DNA of 64,000 bases from contig JAATWA010000003.1 in the NCBI GenBank assembly GCA_013361095.1, forward strand, positions 207,640 to 271,639, given 5' to 3'. Both the position numbers and the translations under genes were made by a program. The notes under the pieces are model-generated. The model did no database searches, had not been told where the DNA came from, and saw only the letters and a list, made by a program, of their open reading frames with translations. The stretch is from Pseudanabaena biceps (GTDB lineage Bacteria > Cyanobacteriota > Cyanobacteriia > Pseudanabaenales > Pseudanabaenaceae). Shown here one piece after another: positions 1-9,300 of this stretch (within the stretch, counting starts at the first letter, position 1; the number at the start of each line of letters is the position of its first letter).

Positions 1-3000
1 TGCATCTTGAACGGTCTGTGGGTTGATGTCCTTTTGCAGCAGTTCTGATTCCAATTCTTTGTAGAATGGACTTTTATCATCACGGAGTGTAGATTCAATC
101 CAGTTTTCGGGGTAGAGGAACACTTTGCGATTTGCTTCCCAGACGCGATATCGTTGCATCCACTCCCAGCGATCGCGATCGAGTGCTTCATTGGGCACAC
201 CAACCTGTTTCCCTGCATTATCTAGTTTGTCTTCCAACCCCAAGAAGCAGCGCTGAACGAACAGTTGCACGGAAGAGATCGCCTGCTTGATCCGCGAGGT
301 TTCCATGCAGGCATCCATCTGGACATCAATCAGGAAAAACTCGAACAGACTATCGGCATCTACTACGCCCCATTCCCTCAAATCTGGCTGTACCAGTAGG
401 TAGGCAATTAGAGCCAACTTCTGATTTTCACGCAATTGGTCATTAAGTGGCTTGACGACCTGTTCCCAGTCTGTCTGGTCAAAGCGGGCGCGAATAGCAT
501 TACGGATGTCTTCGGCAATCTGGTGACATGCCCAGAACTTAGTTCCTGGTTTAGCCCAGTTAAACAATCGATCGATATCCACTGCAATTTTGTCAGCAAC
601 CTCGATCGCCTTTTGCAGTTTGACTAGGTTCACCTCATTGTGGAATGCCTCTGGGTGTTTGAGGTCGAAATGCTCTATTTTCAGCAGTTTATCGATATTT
701 TCGCGCTTCCAGTTAGTAACATCGGCAATTTTCTGACTCAGTGCGGCGATTTTGTCAGGTTGTTTAGCCGCGTCAACTGGTTTGGCTGCCCACTCAAAGA
801 AGTCAAGTAAATTGGTTTCGGCTTTGGGCAAGCTGTTCCGCAGAGTTGTGTATGCTTGGAGACGTTGCCAAGGTTTCAGCGCGATCGCATTGATATTAAA
901 TTTGTCAAAATCACCACTATGTTTCTGCCAGTAGGTCACTTCATCCATACTCAAGTTAAAGCCATTGACTACGAGGGCAGCTTTGGATAACTTTTTCAAG
1001 ACCTCTAACTCTGCGGACTCTGCCCCGTTTGTATAGTCGGGCAATAGCGCAGAGGTTGGGACAGGGGCTTTTGATAAGGTTGCTGTTTTCCATTGGAGTT
1101 GACCAGTGGAAGTTCCGCTGATTTCCAGCCAGTACAATTTACCGCTTTTTAACTTGTTCGCGGTGGGATCGGTTGACCAAATGTTGGATGGATCTTCTTG
1201 CTGATATTTGAAGGGAATCGGCTCCCCTTCTAGTATCAATGCTGGGGGCTGGGTTTCACTTTCGGCGACAAATGTATAAACTTCGTCTGTCGGCGGAATT
1301 AAGTAACCTTTCCAAACACCTGTGCCAATCGCCGCTTGTGCTTTAATACCCTCCAGCACAGTAATAGCAGGTCGATTAGATGCCCCTACAGTTAATAGAT
1401 CTGACAAAAGTGCATCAGTTACATTGCTCGGCAAGCTAGCTGTACCTGCTAGGGTATCGATGATAAAGCGATGTACCAGCCGTTGTCGCAGGAAAGGGAG
1501 GAAATGCTTGAGGAAGTAAAATCGCTTATCGAGTGCAGTATTGCCAGCGTCAGGCACCACATCGCCCGCGAGGAGCTGTTTCTTTGCCTCTTCCCGATCT
1601 TGTTCGGGGAAAATACCTAACAGCGCATCGTTAAAAATGTTTTTGGGTTGTTTGCCCACTCGATCGATCGCTTCTGCCCACTTTGGATCGCTAGATAGAG
1701 CTTTAGCCTGTGCTTTTTCCTCATCAGTCAAAATACCTGTGACCTGAAGCCCCGCCTTGGGTGGAGTGGCATCTTTTTGATAACTATATTTAAGTTTCTT
1801 AGCTAAGGTTTTTTGAGCATCGGGAATAGCGATCGTCAGATTCAAAGGAGCATTGGTGGCATAAACTGTCGTTCCTTCGAGCAATCCTAGTATTTTTTCG
1901 ACTACTGCTGGCTCAAATACTAGACCAGCTTTGGTTCGTACCAGATCGGCGGTGGCATCATCTTTTTTGTCATCGGGGATATCTTTATGGTCGCGATCAA
2001 TCCCATTCAGCCCATCATATAAAGTCTTGGTGATTTGTAAGATCGTGCGCTTGGACGGTGTGAGCGGGCGCAGTTTATCATCGCGATCTTTGATGATGTA
2101 GTTAAGTTGTCGGAAGGTGAATCCAGCATCTTCCATTTTGCCCCAGATTTCGAGCAGATCTAGCGCATTCCAAGCACTACGAAATGGGTTGCCAAATAAA
2201 TTGATCGCGTCGGGCAGTTCAGTGATTTTGACATGTAAAATCTTCGCTAACAAACTGTAGCGATAAGCGATCGATAGGTTTTTCAGTGTCAACTCATCGG
2301 TTAAAGGTGGATGAAAACTCATCATCGCCGTGATGTCATCGGCTTTCAGTTTCAGCGCAGCCATCAACACGGGTAAGTGTTCGGAAATTTTGGGAGTGGG
2401 AGATTGCGTTAAATAATTGCCATGAATATCTGCTTTAAATACTTTGTCGATACCTAGCAGATTATGGGTCAAAAACAAGCTTTTATAGAGAGATTTTTCG
2501 CCGATTGTGCTGATTTCTGTCCAGAATGCCAGTAGTTTAATTAAAGGCAATCCAGTCCGATCGAGCAATTTAATCACCGCAACTAGCTGATGCAGAAAAT
2601 CTGGAGTGATGTGTTCTGCCACCTTGATCGGTTTGGGGCAATCTAAACTGTCCGGTTTCGTCGATCCATCGTCACAAGGATCTTTTGGCACCTCATTACA
2701 ATCGCCATTAGTTGGGACTATTGGAGGACAATCATCGCTGAACACATCAAAGCCCACAGGTTCGCAATGATCGGGGGGAGTTGGGGTACCATCACCCCTG
2801 CTGATCGGCTTTGCTGACAAACCAACCAGGGCTTTATCGGTTTCATCAATCGTCCAGCCCAGTTTATGCCAGAGGCGGATAAATCGTTGGAAGCGATCGT
2901 ATTCATCGATCGTTAGAACCGATCCATCCAGATGCACCAATCTAACTTTGTCAAGATCGCAAGTATCCTTTACTGGTAGCCAGTTAAGCAATTCTTGCCT

Positions 3001-5583
3001 CGGGCCATGAAGTCCGTCAACATTGATATAACCAATTTCCCGATCGCTTTCGTTCTTAATCTTTAGAAATCTATCATTAAACTTCTTTAGAAAAGGTTTA
3101 CCGTCTGTTCCAAGCACTTTACCGTCAATGGCTACGTTGCCGATAATAGCCCCATCTGGATCTCGAATTGTCCCGTCTTTATACAGCGTGCCAACAAATT
3201 TCGGGATATCATCAGTTGTGAACAGTCGCCCTTCGATCGGTAGTTGTGGACCTTCTCCTGCTTCCAGCACAATTAACTTGCCAATTCGTTCAAAGTAACA
3301 GTACACCCAATTCCGCAAATCTTTGGTTCCTAGACACCAATCGGGTTTGTGCTGATTGCAGGGATCAGGATGAAGGTATGCCTCCAGTAATGGAACTAAA
3401 GGTTGAGTTTTTTCAAGGAAATCGACCAGTTTAGCGAAACGGACTTTAGGATCTTTGCTGGTTGGATCGACTAATGTTTGCAGGAATCGATAGCTAAAAC
3501 GAATACTCTCTAAAATTGTTAGAGCTTTGCCTTGGGGGAAATTAGGATTAATAAATTGAGTTTTTAAGAGCTCAACTAGATCTATGTATTGGATACCTGT
3601 ACGAGGCAAAAATTGCTTTTTCACAAACGTTAATCCCAGTTTTTGGGTTTCATCTGTGCTGAGCATATTTTTCTCAGCATCTTTGCCCATATAGCCATAA
3701 TATTCATGAACTGGCTTAACACCAATTTTCTGACGGTATTCTTCTTCGCTATGAGTTATGCCCAGAGTGATATCGAAATAACGTTTGGGCCAGAAAGCTT
3801 CTTTAGTCAGGATGATATATTCTTCTTGGGTCATCTCTAGAAACTCGGCATCCACAGCGCGATCGAGTACATCCCCATGTATTTTCTTTAGCTCTTCTTG
3901 TAAGGCGGGGGTGAAGGCAGCATTAGCGCAGGCATCGTCGGCAGAGCGATAAATATCCAGCAATTCATAACGACTCGTTCCCAAGTACTTCAGGAAGATG
4001 CGCGTGGCATCAATCGGTTGGTGATAGGGCAGTGTAAAGGGGTAAACGGCACTTTTGAGAATGCAGTAAGCCTGATAATTCGTATGCTGTGGCTCTGCTA
4101 ATAACTCGCTAGTGGTTTCGTCTTCAACATTGAAGGTATCTACTAGTGGAACCTTCCTTTGATTTGGGTCTGTATTGCTCTTATCGTATTCATCTAAATG
4201 CACGACGAAGCGTTCCATCACTTCGTTCACCAGATCGATGTATGGCAGAACGGTAAAGGTGTTTTTGCAAGTTAGTTCCAGACAGCCTAAATCTGGGCGA
4301 CGGCGAAACAGTTTTTCAAGAGGTGTATTTTCGATTCCTGGCTTAATATTCTTGTTGTTTTTCGGGTCAGGATCGCCGCCTGCTGGATCGGGTCCAAGAT
4401 TGTTATTACGGAGATATTGTAGTAGCTCTACAATATAGGCGGCGGGGCTATAGACTGAAGTACATTCTTCGCACTCACAGAAGTCCATATCACCGAATAA
4501 TTGTTCTAGATTGAGAGGAACTGGAACTTCTTGTCGATCGACGACATTTTGCATCATCGCTATGCGGGTCTTCATCATAGCTGGAGCTTCAGCATCTGGT
4601 AGATCCTCTGGAACCTGCATTCCAGCCATACGCATCTCCATCATGGCAGGAGCTTCAGCATTTGGTGGATTATCTGGAGCTTGCACTTTAGCCATGCGCG
4701 TCTGCATGGGCTGCTCGCGATCGAGGATTGCTAAACCTGTTCCTCGAATGGAGTCACGTATTGTCATCAATGCCTGTTCGTTGCGGATGCGGCTATTGAT
4801 GGCAGTTGTATAGACTTGGAGGGCGGTTTCTTCACCCAAGGCTTCGCCATGCGCTCTTAGGAAGGAAGATTCTGGCATTTCCCCTACCGCAAACGCAGAA
4901 GTTAAGTTGGCATTGATTAACACCGGAACAGCTTCTGGAATGGGGCTGAGGGACTGCACCCGTTGAATGGTTTTGAGCTGTTCGACAACCCCCGCTTGAT
5001 GTTCCTCAGCGATATCTTTGAAGGCTTCGGGATGTTTTAGGGCAGTGTAAATCGAGGTTGTGCGAATATTAAAATCGGGTTGGTTGGTCAGAAAGCTTGC
5101 CACACCAGTACGTACTGTCGTATCTTCAATGGGGATTTCGGCATCTTGCACCATGCGTTGCAGCACAGCCGTGGTTTCTGTGGCAAATAGTTTGTGGTGT
5201 AAGGCTGTAACAAAGTTTTGCTTTTTGTCGTCTGTGGTTTCTCCAGCGATATTGTCTGGTAGGTGAGCTGCGTCTACAATATCAGCTAGTTTTTCGACAT
5301 TGTAGTTTAAGGCTATATCTCGCAAACTGGTTAGCTCTGTTTTTTTAACAAGGGCTTTGACTAAAGGGGTGTTCCGCTCTGACCAATCTTCTAGCACATG
5401 TGCCAAAGCAACTTTTTTCAACGAAGCTTCTGGAAGTACGGTCTCCAGGCTCTTCAAAGCATTTGTCATGTCTCCGTCTGCCTGTGTGAGTGCTGTGTCT
5501 ACAGCATCTCGGTGGGCTTTTGTATTCAGCACAGAGTTAAAAAACTTGATCTTGTCTTCGAGGTTGAGCGGTTGCGATGTCAT
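1..5583 (-). CDS. TcA-like ABC toxin pore subunit, 3' part outside window
   Basis: The frame is open from an ATG at 5583 to the window edge, giving 1861 codons and no stop. It reads as a Tc toxin A subunit, the large pentameric protein that binds the target cell and injects the TcB-TcC cocoon's cargo. A PA14-like segment lies at about residues 1419-1508 (WKGYLIPPTDEVYTF onwards). The TcA neuraminidase-like signature lies at about 1797-1840 (RVWEANRKVFLYPENWIE, then LRDDKSPF). The N-terminal half is helical and contains a 22-residue repeat. TcA proteins usually have 2300-2900 residues, so several hundred are missing past the edge. A TcB-TcC fusion lies upstream on the same strand, giving a complete-looking toxin set. 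Family assignment is firm; host and target are unknown. Confidence 0.88.
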   Translation of the reverse strand, partial: MTSQPLNLEDKIKFFNSVLNTKAHRDAVDTALTQADGDMTNALKSLETVLPEASLKKVALAHVLEDWSERNTPLVKALVKKTELTSLRDIALNYNVEKLADIVDAAHLPDNIAGETTDDKKQNFVTALHHKLFATETTAVLQRMVQDAEIPIEDTTVRTGVASFLTNQPDFNIRTTSIYTALKHPEAFKDIAEEHQAGVVEQLKTIQRVQSLSPIPEAVPVLINANLTSAFAVGEMPESSFLRAHGEALGEETALQVYTTAINSRIRNEQALMTIRDSIRGTGLAILDREQPMQTRMAKVQAPDNPPNAEAPAMMEMRMAGMQVPEDLPDAEAPAMMKTRIAMMQNVVDRQEVPVPLNLEQLFGDMDFCECEECTSVYSPAAYIVELLQYLRNNNLGPDPAGGDPDPKNNKNIKPGIENTPLEKLFRRRPDLGCLELTCKNTFTVLPYIDLVNEVMERFVVHLDEYDKSNTDPNQRKVPLVDTFNVEDETTSELLAEPQHTNYQAYCILKSAVYPFTLPYHQPIDATRIFLKYLGTSRYELLDIYRSADDACANAAFTPALQEELKKIHGDVLDRAVDAEFLEMTQEEYIILTKEAFWPKRYFDITLGITHSEEEYRQKIGVKPVHEYYGYMGKDAEKNMLSTDETQKLGLTFVKKQFLPRTGIQYIDLVELLKTQFINPNFPQGKALTILESIRFSYRFLQTLVDPTSKDPKVRFAKLVDFLEKTQPLVPLLEAYLHPDPCNQHKPDWCLGTKDLRNWVYCYFERIGKLIVLEAGEGPQLPIEGRLFTTDDIPKFVGTLYKDGTIRDPDGAIIGNVAIDGKVLGTDGKPFLKKFNDRFLKIKNESDREIGYINVDGLHGPRQELLNWLPVKDTCDLDKVRLVHLDGSVLTIDEYDRFQRFIRLWHKLGWTIDETDKALVGLSAKPISRGDGTPTPPDHCEPVGFDVFSDDCPPIVPTNGDCNEVPKDPCDDGSTKPDSLDCPKPIKVAEHITPDFLHQLVAVIKLLDRTGLPLIKLLAFWTEISTIGEKSLYKSLFLTHNLLGIDKVFKADIHGNYLTQSPTPKISEHLPVLMAALKLKADDITAMMSFHPPLTDELTLKNLSIAYRYSLLAKILHVKITELPDAINLFGNPFRSAWNALDLLEIWGKMEDAGFTFRQLNYIIKDRDDKLRPLTPSKRTILQITKTLYDGLNGIDRDHKDIPDDKKDDATADLVRTKAGLVFEPAVVEKILGLLEGTTVYATNAPLNLTIAIPDAQKTLAKKLKYSYQKDATPPKAGLQVTGILTDEEKAQAKALSSDPKWAEAIDRVGKQPKNIFNDALLGIFPEQDREEAKKQLLAGDVVPDAGNTALDKRFYFLKHFLPFLRQRLVHRFIIDTLAGTASLPSNVTDALLSDLLTVGASNRPAITVLEGIKAQAAIGTGVWKGYLIPPTDEVYTFVAESETQPPALILEGEPIPFKYQQEDPSNIWSTDPTANKLKSGKLYWLEISGTSTGQLQWKTATLSKAPVPTSALLPDYTNGAESAELEVLKKLSKAALVVNGFNLSMDEVTYWQKHSGDFDKFNINAIALKPWQRLQAYTTLRNSLPKAETNLLDFFEWAAKPVDAAKQPDKIAALSQKIADVTNWKRENIDKLLKIEHFDLKHPEAFHNEVNLVKLQKAIEVADKIAVDIDRLFNWAKPGTKFWACHQIAEDIRNAIRARFDQTDWEQVVKPLNDQLRENQKLALIAYLLVQPDLREWGVVDADSLFEFFLIDVQMDACMETSRIKQAISSVQLFVQRCFLGLEDKLDNAGKQVGVPNEALDRDRWEWMQRYRVWEANRKVFLYPENWIESTLRDDKSPFYKELESELLQKDINPQTVQDA
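4561..4700 (-). repeat. 66-bp tandem repeat inside the TcA-like gene
   Basis: Two full units and part of a third repeat with a 66-bp period; the shared core ggagcttcagcat recurs exactly 66 bases apart. They encode a 22-residue unit containing AEAPAMM. The segment lies in the N-terminal third of the TcA-like protein and is probably a linker able to expand or contract. Confidence 0.7.
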
Positions 5584-5684
5584 GGCTTGAGACCTATAGG
5601 GTGGAAGGGGTGGATATGATTTTGTCTAAGCAACTATGTTTGGAGTCTGAAATTAGTTTTTGGGTTTAGTTTTGAGCGATCGCC

Positions 5685-5942
5685 CTACGACCTTTTAATT
5701 TCCATTACTTGCAGAACTTTAAGTAATTCGGGCTTGGCATAAGCCCAGTTATGGCACTTGAAACTACGCAAGTTATCGATCGCAGTTCCACACTTAAAAC
5801 ACTTCAAATCCGCGATCGCTTTGGGTGCTTCGGTATTGACAAACTTCTGTTCGCCTAGAATGACGAGGGCTATCATCTCCCGACTATGCACTTGAGCTAG
5901 TGCGGATGGAATTACGTTGCTGTCAACCAAGATATCAGTCAT
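5685..5942 (-). CDS. Short PIN-like ORF, probably truncated or chimeric VapC
   Basis: Only the first eleven residues (MTDILVDSNVI) match the start of a VapC-type PIN ribonuclease, including the first acidic residue. The other 74 residues contain two CxxC/KC-like clusters (CFKCG, FKCHNW) and lack the later acidic residues expected of a PIN fold. VapC proteins usually have about 130 residues; this has 85. The start overlaps the stop of the AbrB-like gene by ATGA, the usual layout of an antitoxin-toxin operon. The likely history is an internal deletion or fusion of a vapC. Toxin activity is doubtful. Confidence 0.5.
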   Translation of the reverse strand: MTDILVDSNVIPSALAQVHSREMIALVILGEQKFVNTEAPKAIADLKCFKCGTAIDNLRSFKCHNWAYAKPELLKVLQVMEIKRS

Positions 5943-6166
5943 GGATCTGCCCGTGTGAGTTGCATAATGTCGTCAGTGGTTAGGCTTCGGGTGGCTTTAC
6001 CGCGCAGGTTAGCGATAAGTTCTGCTCCTTGGTTATCTATGGGTTGTTTGCGGAGTTGCAGGGTATTCCCAATCACTTCAAGCCAGATTTCTGTACGGGG
6101 TAATAACCCAAGCTGCTCTTGAATGTCGGGGAGAATGGTGATTTGTCCGTTAGGGCTAATTTTCAT
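5939..6166 (-). CDS. AbrB/MazE-type antitoxin (VapB-like)
   Basis: This 75-residue protein begins with a SpoVT-AbrB swapped-hairpin DNA-binding domain (MKISPNGQITILPDIQEQLG), as in VapB/MazE antitoxins that repress their own operon. The C-terminal tail (DDIMQLTRAD) would normally wrap the toxin. It overlaps the downstream PIN-like ORF by four bases. The pair lies between the TcB-TcC fusion and TcA on the same strand, so it may act as a stability module for the toxin locus or may simply be a passenger. Confidence 0.75.
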   Translation of the reverse strand: MKISPNGQITILPDIQEQLGLLPRTEIWLEVIGNTLQLRKQPIDNQGAELIANLRGKATRSLTTDDIMQLTRADP

Positions 6167-6307
6167 AGTAATTTACTCTTTATTTTTCTCTACAATTATG
6201 GTTTGAACTGCGATCGCTACTAGACTTCTTTAATCTTCTAATTTTCTCATCCTGTAAATCCTCTAATTCTGTAAATCCTGATTTCTCCTTGTTTGGTTAT
6301 TTTTCGG

Positions 6308-6347
6308 TTATTTGGTGCGTTACGCTGATCGCTAACGCACCAAATAA
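6308..6347 (-). terminator. Hairpin downstream of the TcB-TcC gene
   Basis: A perfect 15-bp stem (ttatttggtgcgtta and its complement) with a ten-base loop lies 22 bases after the stop of the TcB-TcC gene and before the AbrB-like gene. It may terminate the long toxin transcript. GTGCGTTA palindromes of this kind are also dispersed intergenic repeats in cyanobacteria. Confidence 0.6.
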
Positions 6348-6368
6348 GATCGGGCGATCGCACTATCG

Positions 6369-9300
6369 CTATTGCGAACTACGAGGGGGCGGGGGCATTT
6401 TTGGTAATGCCCCCTTAGCAGGCAATGATGCCTTTTGGGCGGATTCTCGAAATTGAACCGCTTCTCCCCAAGTTTTTGATTCTCCGAACCGTCCCAACAT
6501 ATTTGTGGGTAGAGGGTCCTGTGGTTGATGAACAGTCGCCTGAACCGATGGTTCCCCGGCTTCGATAAGAACAGAAGCTCTTGTGTTATCCAAAGTTTTG
6601 TATGCCCCTGGTGCTTCCACTACATCTAATGGAGGAAACGATGCGTTTTTTGCAGCGACCATTTCTCGATATATATTAGCTTTTTGACCAACGGAACTTT
6701 GTGTTAACTGCAATTCGGAAGTTGGTATGCTCTGGGGTGGTGATCCAGGAGTTGGCTCGTGGACTGGAATTCTCGAAAGCTTTCCCGATGTAATTTGTGA
6801 TTCATCAATATTTATTGGTTCTTCTACTGGCGCAGGTTCTACTACTGGTGTTGGTTCTGCTACTGGTGTTGGTTCTACTACTGGTGTTGGTTCTACTACT
6901 GGTGTTGGTTCTACTACTGGAACCTTGCTCCCTTTGGGGGTGGGAGCACCCTTGAGTAAACCTTTGAGTCCAATTGCTGTTGCTAGTAAACCAACAGCGC
7001 CACTACCGATTTTTCTTGACCTTTCAGCATCATTAAGCTGCCTGCCAGTTTCACTATCTTTCCCTGTATATACTTCTTTTGCCGTAACTGACGTATCTGC
7101 AATTCCGTAAGCAGTTCCAGCTACACCTATAGCAGTCGTTGCAGCCGCGACATCTGCTGTGGTAACCGTCAGTCCAACCAGTGCGCCAACTGCTGGCGCT
7201 GCTGCTCCCGCTGTCAGTACTACAGCAACACCTACTGCTATCCCTACTGCTGCTATTCCTGCCCCTATAGCTACTTCTTTCCAACTAATTTTAAAATTTC
7301 CTGTTAAATCAACCTTGTTAGTTGGATTATTACTCACATAAGCATAAATATTTATTCCGTCTTTTATGTCTGTTGGATCACACGCCGTCCACCTCCCTAA
7401 CCACGGCGCGTAATACCGCGCTCCATGATAACTAAACCCCGTCTCCTCATCCCGCTCCTTGCCCGTATAGCGATACCGCTTCGCAGCCGCTTTAATACTC
7501 TTATCCACCGCCTGATAAGCCGTACTCCCGTAGGGATAGTATTCCTCATAGGAAATGACATTGGCTTTATCATCCAATTCCAAACTAGCCGAACTCAGAT
7601 GATTCCCAAGCTGAAACCGAATGAGTTGCGTGGGAGATTCATCATCGGGGTTAGTGATCGTCTTCGTTTCCACCAACGCGAGACGCTGCTTGTCATCCAT
7701 TCCATGCAGCGTCTCGCGCTCTAGCTTGATATCAGTTCCATTGCTCTTAAATTCGCGGTAAAGCTCAAATCCGCCTAGATAAATCCGCTCCTGCTTGCGC
7801 GTCCCATTTTGCCGCTCTGTCACCTTGCGAATCCGCTCACCGATGGCATCGTAGACATAGAACGTCGTCTCCGGCACCGTGTTGGGTGGTGGCGTAGCAT
7901 TCACCGCCTGCCGCGAAGTCGCACTCAACTCATCCTTGTAATTCCACTGCATCAGCGTCAGGTGGGGCATACTCGTCATATTGCCGTGGGCATCGTAGGT
8001 ATAGGGTTCCGTCCTTGCCCCCACCGTCGTACTGCTCAAGCGATTGCTCGGCTTGCTCGGTTCAATCAGGCTGGCTTCGTTGTAGGCATAGGCACGAGTC
8101 CAATTTCCATTTATCGCCTGATGGATTAACCGCTCAAAATTGCCCACCTCATCGTAGAAGTATTGCTCCGTATAGTTCCGCATCGCCTGCCCGTCGCTGG
8201 GATGGGGCAGATTGACGCGAAACTCGTCATCCCAAATGGTTTCGGGCTGTCCCGCCTGCCCGATATGCTCCCGTCCCGCTGCCGCAACTAGACGGTAGAT
8301 CGGGTCATAGGTATAGTCACAACGGGGCAACACCACCTGATTGTTGAAAAAGATCGTCTGCTGGGCATCATCTCGAATGCGGGTGATATTGCCCACCGGG
8401 TCATAGGTATAGAACAAATCCTGCAACACCGCCCCGCCCCGCGTGGTCTTCAGATGCATCAACCGGAAGGTTTTCTCATCATAGGTATAGGCAGTTTTTG
8501 CGCCATTGCCATATTCAATCAGGGTGCGCTGTCCCTTCGCGTCATGGTCAATGTTCGTCACTGCATGGAAATTCGCCGACGGTGGATCGAGCAACGCCGT
8601 TGGTTCCGTTGCTTGTCCTAGCCACACATCCATCCGCTCTAATAAATTCGCCTCGTTGTAGCCCGGACGGATCACATTCAGTTTCGTCTGCGGCTGGTTG
8701 CTATGAGGCGCGACCAACTGAATTGGTCGATTTAGCGCATCATAGCAGCTACTGCTGCTAAAGACTTCCATTTCTAAAACAGGATTACCCGACCAGTTGG
8801 GAATGGTTGTGTAATCCTGCACTAGTTGGCGCGTGCTGCTAAGCAGATTGCCCTTAAAGTCAAAGGCTCCATTCGTCGCCACACCCGCACTATCAAAATG
8901 CTGATAAATCCGAGTCCGATGGTTTTTCGTATCTCCCTGCCCTTCGCCATACATCGTCTTTTCTGTCAGAATTTCCGGATCGCTGCCCGTTTTGACAAAC
9001 AATTGCGTCGGACGCTGCAAGGCATCATAGGTGGTGCGGAAAACATGATCACGGCTATCCCACATTCGGATCGGCTTACCTGCCACATTGTTCAGCATCC
9101 AGCGCTGTCCCGCTTCCATACTGGCTTGATGAATCCGATGCCCCAGTAAGTCATAGTCATAGCGCATGACAATGCGGTTTTTGGCATCGATGATTGATCG
9201 CTGATTGCCCTCAATATCCAACTCCACGCGAGTCGCATAGTTCTGGTCATTGCCACTGGCATCCTTGCCATTGTCCGCAATCGTCAAAAAGGTGCGCCCC

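Noticed and set aside
752..5619. Plus-strand ORFs over the TcA-like region
   Set aside because: They are antisense to a continuous 1861-codon frame with PA14 and TcA signatures.
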